A DNA stretch of 58,721 nucleotides from Vicinamibacterales bacterium (GTDB taxonomy: Bacteria; Acidobacteriota; Vicinamibacteria; Vicinamibacterales; UBA823), in contig DASCOS010000002.1 in assembly GCA_036012125.1 (NCBI GenBank), positions 172,327 through 231,047 on the forward strand, written 5' to 3'. Made by a program: the position numbers and the translations under genes. Numbering within the stretch: the first letter of the stretch is position 1; each line of letters begins with the position of its first letter. Below the pieces are notes generated by a model. It worked only from the letters and a program-made list of their open reading frames with translations. It was not told where the DNA came from and did no database searches. This document shows positions 45,374 through 53,879 of the stretch, piece after piece.

Positions 45374-46377
45374 ACTCGGTTGGAGCGTGGCATCGTCGTC
45401 GTGTCTTGGTCACCGGCTGCACCGGTCTCTTGGGCTCGTGGCTTACCCGATGGTTGGTCGATCAGCAAGCTGATGTCGTTGGGCTCGTGCGTGATCACGC
45501 GCCCCAGTCAAATTTCTACCGCCTTGGTCTCGACCGCGAAGTCAGAGTTGTACACGGAGCCTTGGAAGATCATCCTCTCCTTGAACGCTCGCTTAACGAA
45601 TACGAAATTGAAGTCGTTTTCCATCTCGGTGCACAGACGATCGTTGGTATTGCCAACGAGAATCCTCTGTCGACCTTCAGTGCGAACATTCAGGGCACCT
45701 GGAATGTGCTTGAGGCCGCTCGCCGGCGAAAAGGCATTTGTGCTGTTGTCGTTGCCTCCAGTGACAAGGCCTACGGGGCTCAGGCTGAGCTGCCGTATCG
45801 AGAGGATGCACCACTTATAGGTCGGCATCCGTATGATGCTTCGAAGAGTTGTGCCGATCTTATCGCGCAGATGTACTGGCATACGTATCGCCTGCCAGTG
45901 GCCATTACCCGTTGCGGCAACTTTTACGGGGGTGGCGATCTTAATTTTAACCGCATCGTGCCGGGCACGATCCGGTCACTGTTCGACGGCCAGCGTCCTA
46001 TCGTTCGCAGCGATGGGACGCTCCGCCGCGACTACGTCTACATTAAAGAGGCCGTGAGTGCTTATGTGCTGCTCGCAGAACGATTAATGGAAGGGGAGGC
46101 GGGCGGTGAGGGCTACAACTTTAGCCATGGACAACCGCTTCGCGTCCTTGAGTTGGTCGACGTCATCACTCGTGTAATGGGACATACTGACCTAACACCG
46201 GTGGTGTTAAACGAGGCCACGAATGAAATTCCCGACCAGTTCCTTGATGCGAGTAAGGCCGCTGCGGACCTCGGTTGGACACCGCGCTATCGGTTGGAGG
46301 ATGGACTGCAGGAGACGGTAGTGTGGTACAAGGAGTTCTTTAAAGCGCAACGCGATGCGCGAACACTGGACGAGTAA
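45370..46377 (+). CDS. rfbG: CDP-glucose 4,6-dehydratase
   Basis: Converts CDP-glucose to CDP-4-keto-6-deoxyglucose with bound NAD. Signatures are VTGCTGLLGSWL, HLGAQTIVGIANENP, VASSDKAYG, the YDASKSCAD active-site pair and RCGNFYGGGDLNFNR. I use the ATG at 45370, which overlaps the rfbF stop by four bases; the frame could begin five codons earlier with a GTG. It supplies the substrate of RfbH, encoded three genes later. Confidence 0.94.
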   Translation: MNSVGAWHRRRVLVTGCTGLLGSWLTRWLVDQQADVVGLVRDHAPQSNFYRLGLDREVRVVHGALEDHPLLERSLNEYEIEVVFHLGAQTIVGIANENPLSTFSANIQGTWNVLEAARRRKGICAVVVASSDKAYGAQAELPYREDAPLIGRHPYDASKSCADLIAQMYWHTYRLPVAITRCGNFYGGGDLNFNRIVPGTIRSLFDGQRPIVRSDGTLRRDYVYIKEAVSAYVLLAERLMEGEAGGEGYNFSHGQPLRVLELVDVITRVMGHTDLTPVVLNEATNEIPDQFLDASKAAADLGWTPRYRLEDGLQETVVWYKEFFKAQRDARTLDE

Positions 46378-46656
46378 ACGTGGGTGCAATCGATCTAAAT
46401 GGGCACTTGGCGGTTAGCACTGAGGGTTTTTACTGCGTCTATAGTGAGATTGGTTGTGGTGCATTGGAGTCCTCTAGCGGAACGAGACAGTCTGCTGGCG
46501 ACCGTGGGCTATTTGGCCGACACTACGTAGAGACACCGGCTCCTGCCTTTTCGCGGTTGCAAGCAGGGATGTGTGCGAGATTTAGCGTTTAACTGGAGGG
46601 CTGACTCGACTTTGTCATCCTCACAGTGGTGAGTGTTACTGGAATAGGAATAGCCT

Positions 46657-49251
46657 ATGGCCCTTATTGACGATCGCGGACGTTTGTTTGGTCGAATCAA
46701 TCTGATTGATATAGCCGCAGCTCTCGTAATACTTCTGTTAATTCCTTTAGGTTACGGTGCCTATCAACTCTTTCGCACGCCCCCGCCGGAGATCCTAACG
46801 ATTGAGCCGGGAACATTGACTCAGGGTAGTGATCTCAGAGTCATCATGGAGGGCAGGTATCTCCAACCGTTCTTGAGAGCCGTCGTCGGTTCTCTTGAGG
46901 CCGAACTACTTGTCGTAACTCCGACTCGGGCCGAAATCAAACTGCCAGAGAATCTCGGGCCAGGGTCGCACGACCTCATTTTGTTCGATGTGGCCCGGGA
47001 AGTCGCCCGTCATCCTGCGGCCGTTACCATTGAGGCGCCCCTTAGGGGGGAGTCGCTACCCCTGCCGCTTCCGCCTCCAACCCTGATGCAGATGCGCGTG
47101 CTCGGCGCCTTTACCGGTTTGGACCGTGAACGCACTGCAATGCCCGTAAGGGCTGAAACGTTTGGGGCGGAGGGGGAGATCGGTGCTGGAGAGATTCTTG
47201 CTGTCGCCCCAGCGGAACGAGAGGCTATGGAGCTGGGCGGATTCCCTCCCCTTGCGCGAAGTGATGGTGACACAGTGCGAGTTGTTGCCGTGGTTCGTGT
47301 CTGGTGTGAACTCATTGGTATTGACTGTCGGGTTGGCGGCACCAACGTGGTGCCTGGCGAATCCCTCGGTATCGTGAGGGGAGACGACGAGCGTGCTCGG
47401 TTCGAGGTCATGGAGCTCTATCTTCCTTCGACCGAGTTACAGACTGAAGTGACCGTTATGGGTGCGTTCGTCGGACTTGACGACGTGCAAGCCGACCGGA
47501 TATCAGGCTTAGGCGAGTCGAGTGAGGTGTCCTCAGATTCCTGGAGTCGTGTCCTGTCTCTCGGGCGACTGGAACCAGAGAACATCCAACTGACGGGAGG
47601 GGTGCGTGCAGGAACCACGGGGAAGAATCGCATTCCTGCGTTGGTCTCCATCCACTGTGCGATTGTGGACCAACAATGCTGGCTGGGAAGTCAAGTGGTC
47701 GGTCCTGGTGAAAGACTTGCCATTCCCACTGGCGAAGGAATCGTCTGGTTTGAGGTCACCGAACTCTATCCGGCGGCCATGACAGACTTCCCACCACCTC
47801 CACCGGTGTTGGAGATTCGCGTACTGGGCGCCTTCACTGGTTTGGACCCTGCAGATCCTGCAACGCCTGAGAGGTCTGAAACATTTGGGACGGAGGGGGA
47901 GGTCGGGTCTGGAGAAATAATTGCCGTGGCCCCGGTGGAGCGAGAGGCTCTGGATCTAGCCGGGGTTCCTTCGGTCGCGCGTGGTGACCTTGACACGGTC
48001 CGTGTCGTTGCCTTGGTTCGTGTTCGGTGTGCGCTCGTTGACAATGATTGCAGGGTTGGAGGTGCCTTGGTGGCACCTGGAACGGCCCTCGATATCGTGA
48101 GGGGAAACGAGAGCTTCTCGTTCAGGGTGATGGAACTCTACCGTTCGCCGATCGAGTTACAAGCCGAAGTCACCGTCATGGGGGCGTTCGTCGGACTGGA
48201 CGACGCGCGAGCCGACCGGATATCAGGCTTAGACGAGTCGAGTGATGCAGCCTCGGATTCCTGGGGTCGGGTCCTGTCGCTCGGGCGACCGGAACCAGAG
48301 AATCTGGAGTTGACGGGGGGAGTGCGCGCGGGAATTACGGGGAAGCACCGTGTCCGCGGGCTGGTCGCCATCCGTTGTGCGATTGTTGGCCATGAGTGCT
48401 GGCGAGGGAACAAGGTGGTCGGTCCTGGTGAAAGACTCGCTCTTCCCACTAGTGAGGGAATCGTCTGGTTCGACGTGACTGAGAACTACCCGGCCGCCAA
48501 CGACCGATTAGTGGAGCTCAAGGTATCAGGAGCCTTTGTTGGTCTTGAGAGGGAGCAAGCCCAGAAGCTGGGAACGATGACCCTCTCCGACCAGCCGAAC
48601 CACCCTTGGGGCAAGATTTTAGGCGTAGCCCCGCCAGTACCGGAGACTGTCGAGCTTAGTGAGGACTCTGGCGTGTTCAGTGCCGGTACAACGGGTAAGT
48701 TCAAGGTCGAGGCGTTGGTCGCTGTTCGGTGCTTGGTTTCTGGGACCGAATGTCGATTAGGGAGCACCTTAATCGGACCCGAGGCCATGCTCTCGATTCC
48801 GACCTCTGAGGGTCTGCTTCTGTTTGATGCGACTGAGATTCAACCCGCAGAAACTACTCTTGTAGATATCACGGTTCGCAGTGCAACCGACCGAACGATT
48901 CTGTCGCTGCTGCGAAACGGGCTTTCGATGGAACAGGCTGAGGCACAGCAAGGTCGCCAAACACCATCTGGAGTCACGCTTTTTGCCGTGGGCGAGATTG
49001 AAGAGGAGACCACTCTTCGGACTAGTTACGGCGCTTACAGCTGGGAGCAGCCGGGCGTAGTCGTCTCGGTGATCCTTCGTGTGCCTGCTCACCAAACCGT
49101 TTCCGGATGGCAGTATGGCCTCGGAAGCGATACTTTTGTTCCCTTGAGAGCCGGCGAAATGTTCCGCTATACGCGGCCCTCATATGTGCTTGCTGGCGTC
49201 ATCACCAGTGTTGAGGTGGCGTCGGTAGACCAGGGGAATACCGGCAGGTAG
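46657..49251 (+). CDS. Membrane-anchored DUF4330-like repeat protein (864 aa)
   Basis: A large envelope protein of unknown function. The N-terminus (GRLFGRINLIDIAAALVILL) resembles DUF4330 proteins and gives one transmembrane helix at about residues 16-39. An IPT/TIG-like domain follows (about 43-128) with a Pro-rich linker. Five repeats of about 118 residues come next: two types in the order A, B, A, B, B, starting near residues 144, 261, 385, 501 and 618. A divergent tail runs from about 738. Each repeat has exactly one CX6C pair, and these ten are the only cysteines in the protein. The repeats probably lie in the periplasm. Its place between rfbG and rfbH suggests a part in polysaccharide assembly or export. 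Confidence 0.85.
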   Translation: MALIDDRGRLFGRINLIDIAAALVILLLIPLGYGAYQLFRTPPPEILTIEPGTLTQGSDLRVIMEGRYLQPFLRAVVGSLEAELLVVTPTRAEIKLPENLGPGSHDLILFDVAREVARHPAAVTIEAPLRGESLPLPLPPPTLMQMRVLGAFTGLDRERTAMPVRAETFGAEGEIGAGEILAVAPAEREAMELGGFPPLARSDGDTVRVVAVVRVWCELIGIDCRVGGTNVVPGESLGIVRGDDERARFEVMELYLPSTELQTEVTVMGAFVGLDDVQADRISGLGESSEVSSDSWSRVLSLGRLEPENIQLTGGVRAGTTGKNRIPALVSIHCAIVDQQCWLGSQVVGPGERLAIPTGEGIVWFEVTELYPAAMTDFPPPPPVLEIRVLGAFTGLDPADPATPERSETFGTEGEVGSGEIIAVAPVEREALDLAGVPSVARGDLDTVRVVALVRVRCALVDNDCRVGGALVAPGTALDIVRGNESFSFRVMELYRSPIELQAEVTVMGAFVGLDDARADRISGLDESSDAASDSWGRVLSLGRPEPENLELTGGVRAGITGKHRVRGLVAIRCAIVGHECWRGNKVVGPGERLALPTSEGIVWFDVTENYPAANDRLVELKVSGAFVGLEREQAQKLGTMTLSDQPNHPWGKILGVAPPVPETVELSEDSGVFSAGTTGKFKVEALVAVRCLVSGTECRLGSTLIGPEAMLSIPTSEGLLLFDATEIQPAETTLVDITVRSATDRTILSLLRNGLSMEQAEAQQGRQTPSGVTLFAVGEIEEETTLRTSYGAYSWEQPGVVVSVILRVPAHQTVSGWQYGLGSDTFVPLRAGEMFRYTRPSYVLAGVITSVEVASVDQGNTGR
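47086..48507 (+). repeat. Tandem ~720-bp in-gene duplication (A-B unit, two copies)
   Basis: Copy one runs about 47086-47808 and copy two about 47809-48507. Identical stretches such as GCCGACCGGATATCAGGCTT recur exactly 720 bases apart (ending 47510 and 48230). The B halves are clearly more alike than the third B unit downstream, so the A-B pair was duplicated recently as one block. Confidence 0.88.
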
Positions 49252-49253
49252 GG

Positions 49254-49760
49254 GTGAGCACAGTGAAACCATCATTTCGGCAGGTCTGGCTCGCCAGTAT
49301 CTTCGGGAAATGGATGAATGACATTGCTCGTCTGCTTGGGCGTGGAACGTCACCGGAGAGTAGTCGTGTGTTGCGCTCCGTAACCGCTTCCCAGGACCGC
49401 CAAAGATTGGAACGGATTCAGCAGCTGGTTCAGAACAGTCGGCTCGGGCGTTTCATAAATCGGAGTCTCCTCCGTTTAGGTGGAGCGTGGAGGAACGCCG
49501 CCATCATTCGGGTTGTGAGTTCACAGAAAGGTCGGATGTTGGCGTTGGCCCCTGCCCGTCGCTCACGTCTCATAGGCTGGATGCTATTTGTAATCGTGTT
49601 GACGCACTTCGCCCTTTCTATGGACCCAGCTCGCGAAGCTAGAACGCACCCAGTAATTTTGGGTGGAGTGCTTGCTCTCTCCGTTGTGCTCATGTTTGCT
49701 GGCGATGCTCTGACGAGAGCTTGGGCTAGTCGGAGCGCCAAGCGCCGGATCAATTCGTGA
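49254..49760 (+). CDS. Small membrane protein downstream of the repeat protein (168 aa)
   Basis: A hypothetical protein. The first 100 residues are basic and helical and may be cytoplasmic. Two hydrophobic segments follow (RLIGWMLFVIVLTHFALSM near 104-122 and HPVILGGVLALSVVLMFAG near 132-150), and the tail is positively charged. It begins two bases after the stop of the 864-residue repeat protein, so the two are probably co-translated and may work together. The start is a GTG with AGGTAGGG upstream. No family was recognised. Confidence 0.7.
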   Translation: MSTVKPSFRQVWLASIFGKWMNDIARLLGRGTSPESSRVLRSVTASQDRQRLERIQQLVQNSRLGRFINRSLLRLGGAWRNAAIIRVVSSQKGRMLALAPARRSRLIGWMLFVIVLTHFALSMDPAREARTHPVILGGVLALSVVLMFAGDALTRAWASRSAKRRINS

Positions 49761-49810
49761 CCTGGTGTTTTTTTCAGACGCAATCTTGAGGGTGATTCCT
49801 TAGTTTCCCC

Positions 49811-51133
49811 ATGTCCGTGTCACAACCCCAGTCTCCTGATTCGCTGAAGGCGGAGATTCTTAATCTGGTGCGCGAGTACTACGCTACCGCATTCGGTTCG
49901 AGTCCCTTCATTCCAGGTGAGACCCCCATTCCCTATGCGGGCCGTGTGTTTGATGATGACGAACTTGCCTGTCTGGTGGAAGCGGGCTTGGATTTTTGGC
50001 TCACCTCTGGACGGTTCGCCGATCGATTCGAACACGACTTCGCGCGGTTTTGCGGGATTAGGTATGCGATGCTGGTGAATTCTGGGTCATCCGCAAACCT
50101 AGCGGCATTGTCATGTTTGACCTCTCCAAAGTTGGGCGAGCGTCAATTACGACCGGGTGATGAAGTGATCACCTTGGCCACGGGATTTCCGACGACCGTC
50201 AACCCAATCGTACAGAACCAACTCGTGCCTGTGTTCGTCGATGTTGATCTTGCAACCTATAACTTAGATGTGACCCAGCTCGAAGCGGCTTACACTGAGC
50301 GCACGCGTGCCATTATGGTGGCTCATACGCTCGGCAACCCTTTTGACTTGGATGCGGTAACGAGTATTGCGAAACGTCGGAATCTTTGGTTGATTGAGGA
50401 TTGCTGTGATGCGGTCGGCGCGACGTACAAAGGCAAGACAGTTGGTACATTTGGTGACCTTTCAACAGTAAGTTTCTACCCTGCGCACCACATCACCATG
50501 GGTGAGGGGGGCTGCGTTCTAACCGACAACACCGTTTTGAAGACCCTTGTGGAATCGTTTCGAGATTGGGGTCGTGACTGTTGGTGCGATCCGGGCAAGG
50601 AGGATACCTGCCGAAAACGGTTCGGTTGGAAGATTGGCGATCTCCCCGAGGGCTATGACCACAAGTACACCTACACCCATATTGGCTATAACCTGAAACT
50701 TACTGACATGCAGGCGGCCGTGGGTGTCGCACAGCTACAGAAATTACCAGCGTTCATCGCGGCTCGCCGTCAGAACTTTGCCAACCTTTACGAAGGGCTT
50801 AAGGACCTTGAGGAGTTTTTTATTTTACCGAAGGCCACCGAGGGAAGTGAGCCGAGTTGGTTCGGTTTTCCCCTAGCCGTTCGCAAAGGAGCACCGTTTA
50901 CACGTCGTGAGGTGACACAACATCTCGAAGAGCGTCGTATTAGCACGCGGTTACTGTTTGGCGGAAACCTCGTCCGTCAGCCTGCCTATCTTAACGTTCC
51001 GCACCGCACCGTAGGTAAGTTACCCAACGCCGATTTTGTTATGGAGAATGTCTTTTGGATCGGGGTATATCCCGGCTTGGGGCGGCAGGCTATTGAGTTC
51101 ATCCTCGAGACCTTTCATCAGTTGAAGGAATAA
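49811..51133 (+). CDS. rfbH: CDP-4-keto-6-deoxyglucose 3-dehydrase (E1)
   Basis: A PMP- and [2Fe-2S]-dependent enzyme that removes the C3 hydroxyl in 3,6-dideoxysugar synthesis. The hallmark is a histidine replacing the usual PLP lysine: [14 protein letters not shown], with H226 at the lysine position. The iron-sulfur ligands follow the exact C-X57-C-X-C-X7-C spacing known for this enzyme (C199, C257, C259, C267). Length is 440 residues. The partner reductase E3 (DdhD/AscD), needed to supply electrons, is not in this window. Confidence 0.95.
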   Translation: MSVSQPQSPDSLKAEILNLVREYYATAFGSSPFIPGETPIPYAGRVFDDDELACLVEAGLDFWLTSGRFADRFEHDFARFCGIRYAMLVNSGSSANLAALSCLTSPKLGERQLRPGDEVITLATGFPTTVNPIVQNQLVPVFVDVDLATYNLDVTQLEAAYTERTRAIMVAHTLGNPFDLDAVTSIAKRRNLWLIEDCCDAVGATYKGKTVGTFGDLSTVSFYPAHHITMGEGGCVLTDNTVLKTLVESFRDWGRDCWCDPGKEDTCRKRFGWKIGDLPEGYDHKYTYTHIGYNLKLTDMQAAVGVAQLQKLPAFIAARRQNFANLYEGLKDLEEFFILPKATEGSEPSWFGFPLAVRKGAPFTRREVTQHLEERRISTRLLFGGNLVRQPAYLNVPHRTVGKLPNADFVMENVFWIGVYPGLGRQAIEFILETFHQLKE

Positions 51134-51137
51134 GGGT

Positions 51138-52076
51138 ATGCGCTGTCTAGTTACGGGAGCGTCGGGCCACCTGGGTTCGTATCTGACAAGGCGTCTACTA
51201 GGGGCGGGTCATACAGTTGCGGTGGTTGTGCGACCGCAGAGCGACCTATGGCGTCTTGCGGATGTAATCGCTGACACAACGGTTATCCGCAGTCAGCTTG
51301 AAGACATTGACCAAATGGAATCGGCACTAATGGCCGCCGCTCCAGAGGTGGTGTTTCATCTTGCTTGGCAGGGTGTCACCAGTAAGTTCAGAAATGATCT
51401 TCACCAAATTGAAAATAATCTTCTGGGTAGCGTCCGCCTGCTGGAAATTGTCCAACAGGCAGGTTGCAAGTGTTGGGTAGGTCTCGGTTCCCAAGCGGAG
51501 TATGGGGTGTACGAGGGGGTGATTCGCGAAGATCTGCCGCTCCAGCCCAGGACCTTATATGGTGCAACCAAGCTCTGCGTTGGCTTTCTTACGCGACAAC
51601 TTTGTGACCTAGCCGGTACGCGTTATGTGTGGCTTCGGGTACTGGCGGCCTATGGGCCGAAGGATGATCCGGTTCATCTGATTCCTGCAGTTATCTTAAA
51701 ACTACTAGCAGGCGAGAAGCCTGCACTCACACCAGGCGAGCAACGGTGGGATTACTTATACGTTGAAGATGTTGCTGAGGCTGCTTGCGAGGTGATTCAG
51801 CAGCCTCGCCTTCAAGGTATTTACAATCTCGGTTCTGGTCAGGCTCATACGGTGCGCGACATTGTGACCCGAATACGCGACATGATCGATACGGGCCTTC
51901 CGTTGGGGATCGGGGAGATACCCTACGGTCCAAATCAGATTATGCGTTTACAAGGGGAGGGCCTGAGCTCACCGTTTTGCCGTGAGACCGGTTGGAAGCC
52001 AAAAGTCGGCCTAGATGAAGGACTGCAGCAGACAGTCGATTGGTTCCGCGCTAATAGGCAACGCTATGGTCTCTGA
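51138..52076 (+). CDS. NAD-dependent sugar-nucleotide epimerase/reductase (SDR)
   Basis: A 312-residue extended SDR. The cofactor site is VTGASGHLGSYL, the serine/tyrosine region is LGSQAEYG and LYGATK (tyrosine and lysine intact), and WDYLYVEDVAEAA plus YNLGSGQ finish the pattern. Downstream of rfbH, such enzymes usually reduce or epimerise the CDP-4-keto-3,6-dideoxysugar (abequose/paratose synthase type) or the side chain of a branched sugar (YerF type). The following split transketolase makes the second reading attractive, but the sequence alone does not settle it. Confidence 0.85.
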   Translation: MRCLVTGASGHLGSYLTRRLLGAGHTVAVVVRPQSDLWRLADVIADTTVIRSQLEDIDQMESALMAAAPEVVFHLAWQGVTSKFRNDLHQIENNLLGSVRLLEIVQQAGCKCWVGLGSQAEYGVYEGVIREDLPLQPRTLYGATKLCVGFLTRQLCDLAGTRYVWLRVLAAYGPKDDPVHLIPAVILKLLAGEKPALTPGEQRWDYLYVEDVAEAACEVIQQPRLQGIYNLGSGQAHTVRDIVTRIRDMIDTGLPLGIGEIPYGPNQIMRLQGEGLSSPFCRETGWKPKVGLDEGLQQTVDWFRANRQRYGL

Positions 52077-52887
52077 TACAAGCGCAGTCTCGGAATTGGC
52101 TCGAAAGATTCGTGTGCAGGTGTTGCGCATGATTCACAAGGCGAAAGCATCGCATGTTGGTACGAGTCTCTCGATAGCAGATATTTTGGCAGTGCTCTAT
52201 GGAAGCGTTCTACAGATCCAACCGACCGAACCGGAGTCACCAGACCGCGATCGGCTAATCGTGAGTAAGGGACACAGCGCAGCCGCGGTATATGCGGTCC
52301 TTGCGGAAACTGGGTTCTATCCACGAACGTGGCTCGATACCTATTGTCAGGACGGCTCACGCTTGGCAGGGCATGTGACGCGGGGTGTTCCAGGCGTCGA
52401 GGCCTCTACTGGGTCGCTTGGTCATGGTCTTGCTATCGGCTGTGGAATGGCCCTGGGGGCGAAGCGTGGTCAGAATTCCAATCGGGTTTTCGTCCTAATG
52501 AGCGATGGCGAATGCGATGAAGGTTCCATCTGGGAGGCAGCACTTTTTGGCCCTCATCACCGGTTGGATAATCTGGTGGCAATCATCGATTACAACAAGA
52601 TTCAGAGTCTTGGCTCGGTCAAAGAGGTCCTCGATTTGGAGCCGTTGGCCGACAAGTGGCGGGCCTTTGGATGGTCGGTCCAGGAGGTCGATGGTCACGA
52701 CCACGAACAACTGCTCGACGTGTTAGGACGCGTACCACTTGTTGAAGGACGGCCGACCTGCATCATCGCCCATACTGTCAAGGGTAAAGGTGTGAGCTTT
52801 ATGGAGCATCAGCTTGCTTGGCACTACAAGTCGCCTGACGCCGAGCAGCTCCGTGAAGCCTTACAGGAACTCGAGGTGCGGCAATGA
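52066..52887 (+). CDS. Transketolase-like protein, N-terminal (TPP-binding) subunit
   Basis: A 273-residue protein matching the N-terminal third of transketolase. It has SKGHSAAAVYAVL, the GSLGHGL loop, and the thiamine diphosphate motif SDGECDEGSIWEAA with its asparagine in IDYNK. The ATG at 52066 overlaps the SDR gene by 11 bases. The C-terminal part is encoded by the next gene, so this is a split enzyme. It would transfer a two-carbon ketol unit; in this setting the acceptor is probably a nucleotide sugar, not a pentose phosphate. Metabolic transketolase is usually a single chain. Confidence 0.9.
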   Translation: MVSDTSAVSELARKIRVQVLRMIHKAKASHVGTSLSIADILAVLYGSVLQIQPTEPESPDRDRLIVSKGHSAAAVYAVLAETGFYPRTWLDTYCQDGSRLAGHVTRGVPGVEASTGSLGHGLAIGCGMALGAKRGQNSNRVFVLMSDGECDEGSIWEAALFGPHHRLDNLVAIIDYNKIQSLGSVKEVLDLEPLADKWRAFGWSVQEVDGHDHEQLLDVLGRVPLVEGRPTCIIAHTVKGKGVSFMEHQLAWHYKSPDAEQLREALQELEVRQ

Positions 52888-53879
52888 GGACGGCTTTCAT
52901 TCGAGCTCTTCGTGAGGCGGCTGCGACTGATGACCGGGTGTTTTTATTGGTCGGCGACTTGGGTTATTCGGTTGTTGAGCCGTTTGCGCAAGAGTTTCCA
53001 AATCGCTTTTTCAACATCGGCGTCGCTGAGCAAAATCTAGCTGGAGTTGCTGCGGGCCTAGCTTCATCGGGGAAGGTCGTTTTCACCTACTCTATCGGCA
53101 ATTTTCCAACGTTACGCTGCTTAGAACACATTCGAAACGACATCTGCTATCACCAAGCAGCCGTAAAAATCGTTGCAGTCGGTGGAGGGATGGCTTACGG
53201 CAGCCTTGGTATGACGCACCACGCGACGGAAGACCTGGCGATTATGCGCGCATTACCTGGCATGGAGGTGATCGCACCTGGTGATCCAATTGAAACTACC
53301 CTAGCCACACGAGCGATTGTCACCAGGCCTGGTCCTTGCTATCTCCGCCTCGGCAAGGCCGGTGAACCGGTGGTTCACGACGAACCCCCTCCCTTCACCG
53401 TTGGAAAGGCTATTACTCTCAGTCGAGGGTCCGACGTCACTTTTGTGAGCACAGGTGGCATGCTCGCTGCTGCCGTACAGGCGGCCGAGCAACTAGGGCA
53501 GACGGGTATTAGTGTTGGTGTGGTCAGCATGCCCACGGTAAAGCCGTTGGACGCTGATTGTCTTCGAGCGGTGGCCAAACAGTGTGAGTTGATTGTAACT
53601 ATCGAAGAGCACAATGTGATTGGTGGACTAGGTGGCGCTGTGAGCGAAGTACTCGTGGGAGTGCATGGTTCGCAAGTTGGGCTAAAGAGGGTGGGTGTTC
53701 AGGATCGGTTCTATGAGGAGATCGGCAGCCAAGAATACCTTCGCGCCCAAACCGGTCTGACTGTGGAACAACTGGTCGATGCCGCTGAGACCGGTCTGGC
53801 TGAGCGCCGATTGACGAACGGACAACCTGGGAAGCCAATCCGGAAGCAACGGGAATCAGCCACAAGAGGGAAGGCCTAA
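52884..53879 (+). CDS. Transketolase-like protein, C-terminal (pyrimidine-binding) subunit
   Basis: A 331-residue protein with the Pyr and C-terminal domains of transketolase. It keeps the glutamate region FFNIGVAEQNLAGVAAGLA, the MTHHATEDLAIMRALPG signature and the C-terminal regulatory-type IEEHNVIGGLGGAVSE segment. It overlaps the N-terminal subunit gene by four bases and the next glycosyltransferase by one base. The two halves should form an alpha2beta2 enzyme. DXS or a pyruvate dehydrogenase beta-like role is less likely, given the HHATED motif. Confidence 0.9.
   Translation: MRTAFIRALREAAATDDRVFLLVGDLGYSVVEPFAQEFPNRFFNIGVAEQNLAGVAAGLASSGKVVFTYSIGNFPTLRCLEHIRNDICYHQAAVKIVAVGGGMAYGSLGMTHHATEDLAIMRALPGMEVIAPGDPIETTLATRAIVTRPGPCYLRLGKAGEPVVHDEPPPFTVGKAITLSRGSDVTFVSTGGMLAAAVQAAEQLGQTGISVGVVSMPTVKPLDADCLRAVAKQCELIVTIEEHNVIGGLGGAVSEVLVGVHGSQVGLKRVGVQDRFYEEIGSQEYLRAQTGLTVEQLVDAAETGLAERRLTNGQPGKPIRKQRESATRGKA

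Noticed and set aside
46380-46592. 70-residue open frame between rfbG and the repeat protein
   Set aside because: It begins at a GTG two bases after rfbG, but shows no recognisable pattern and an unlikely composition; the 279-bp gap is treated as noncoding.
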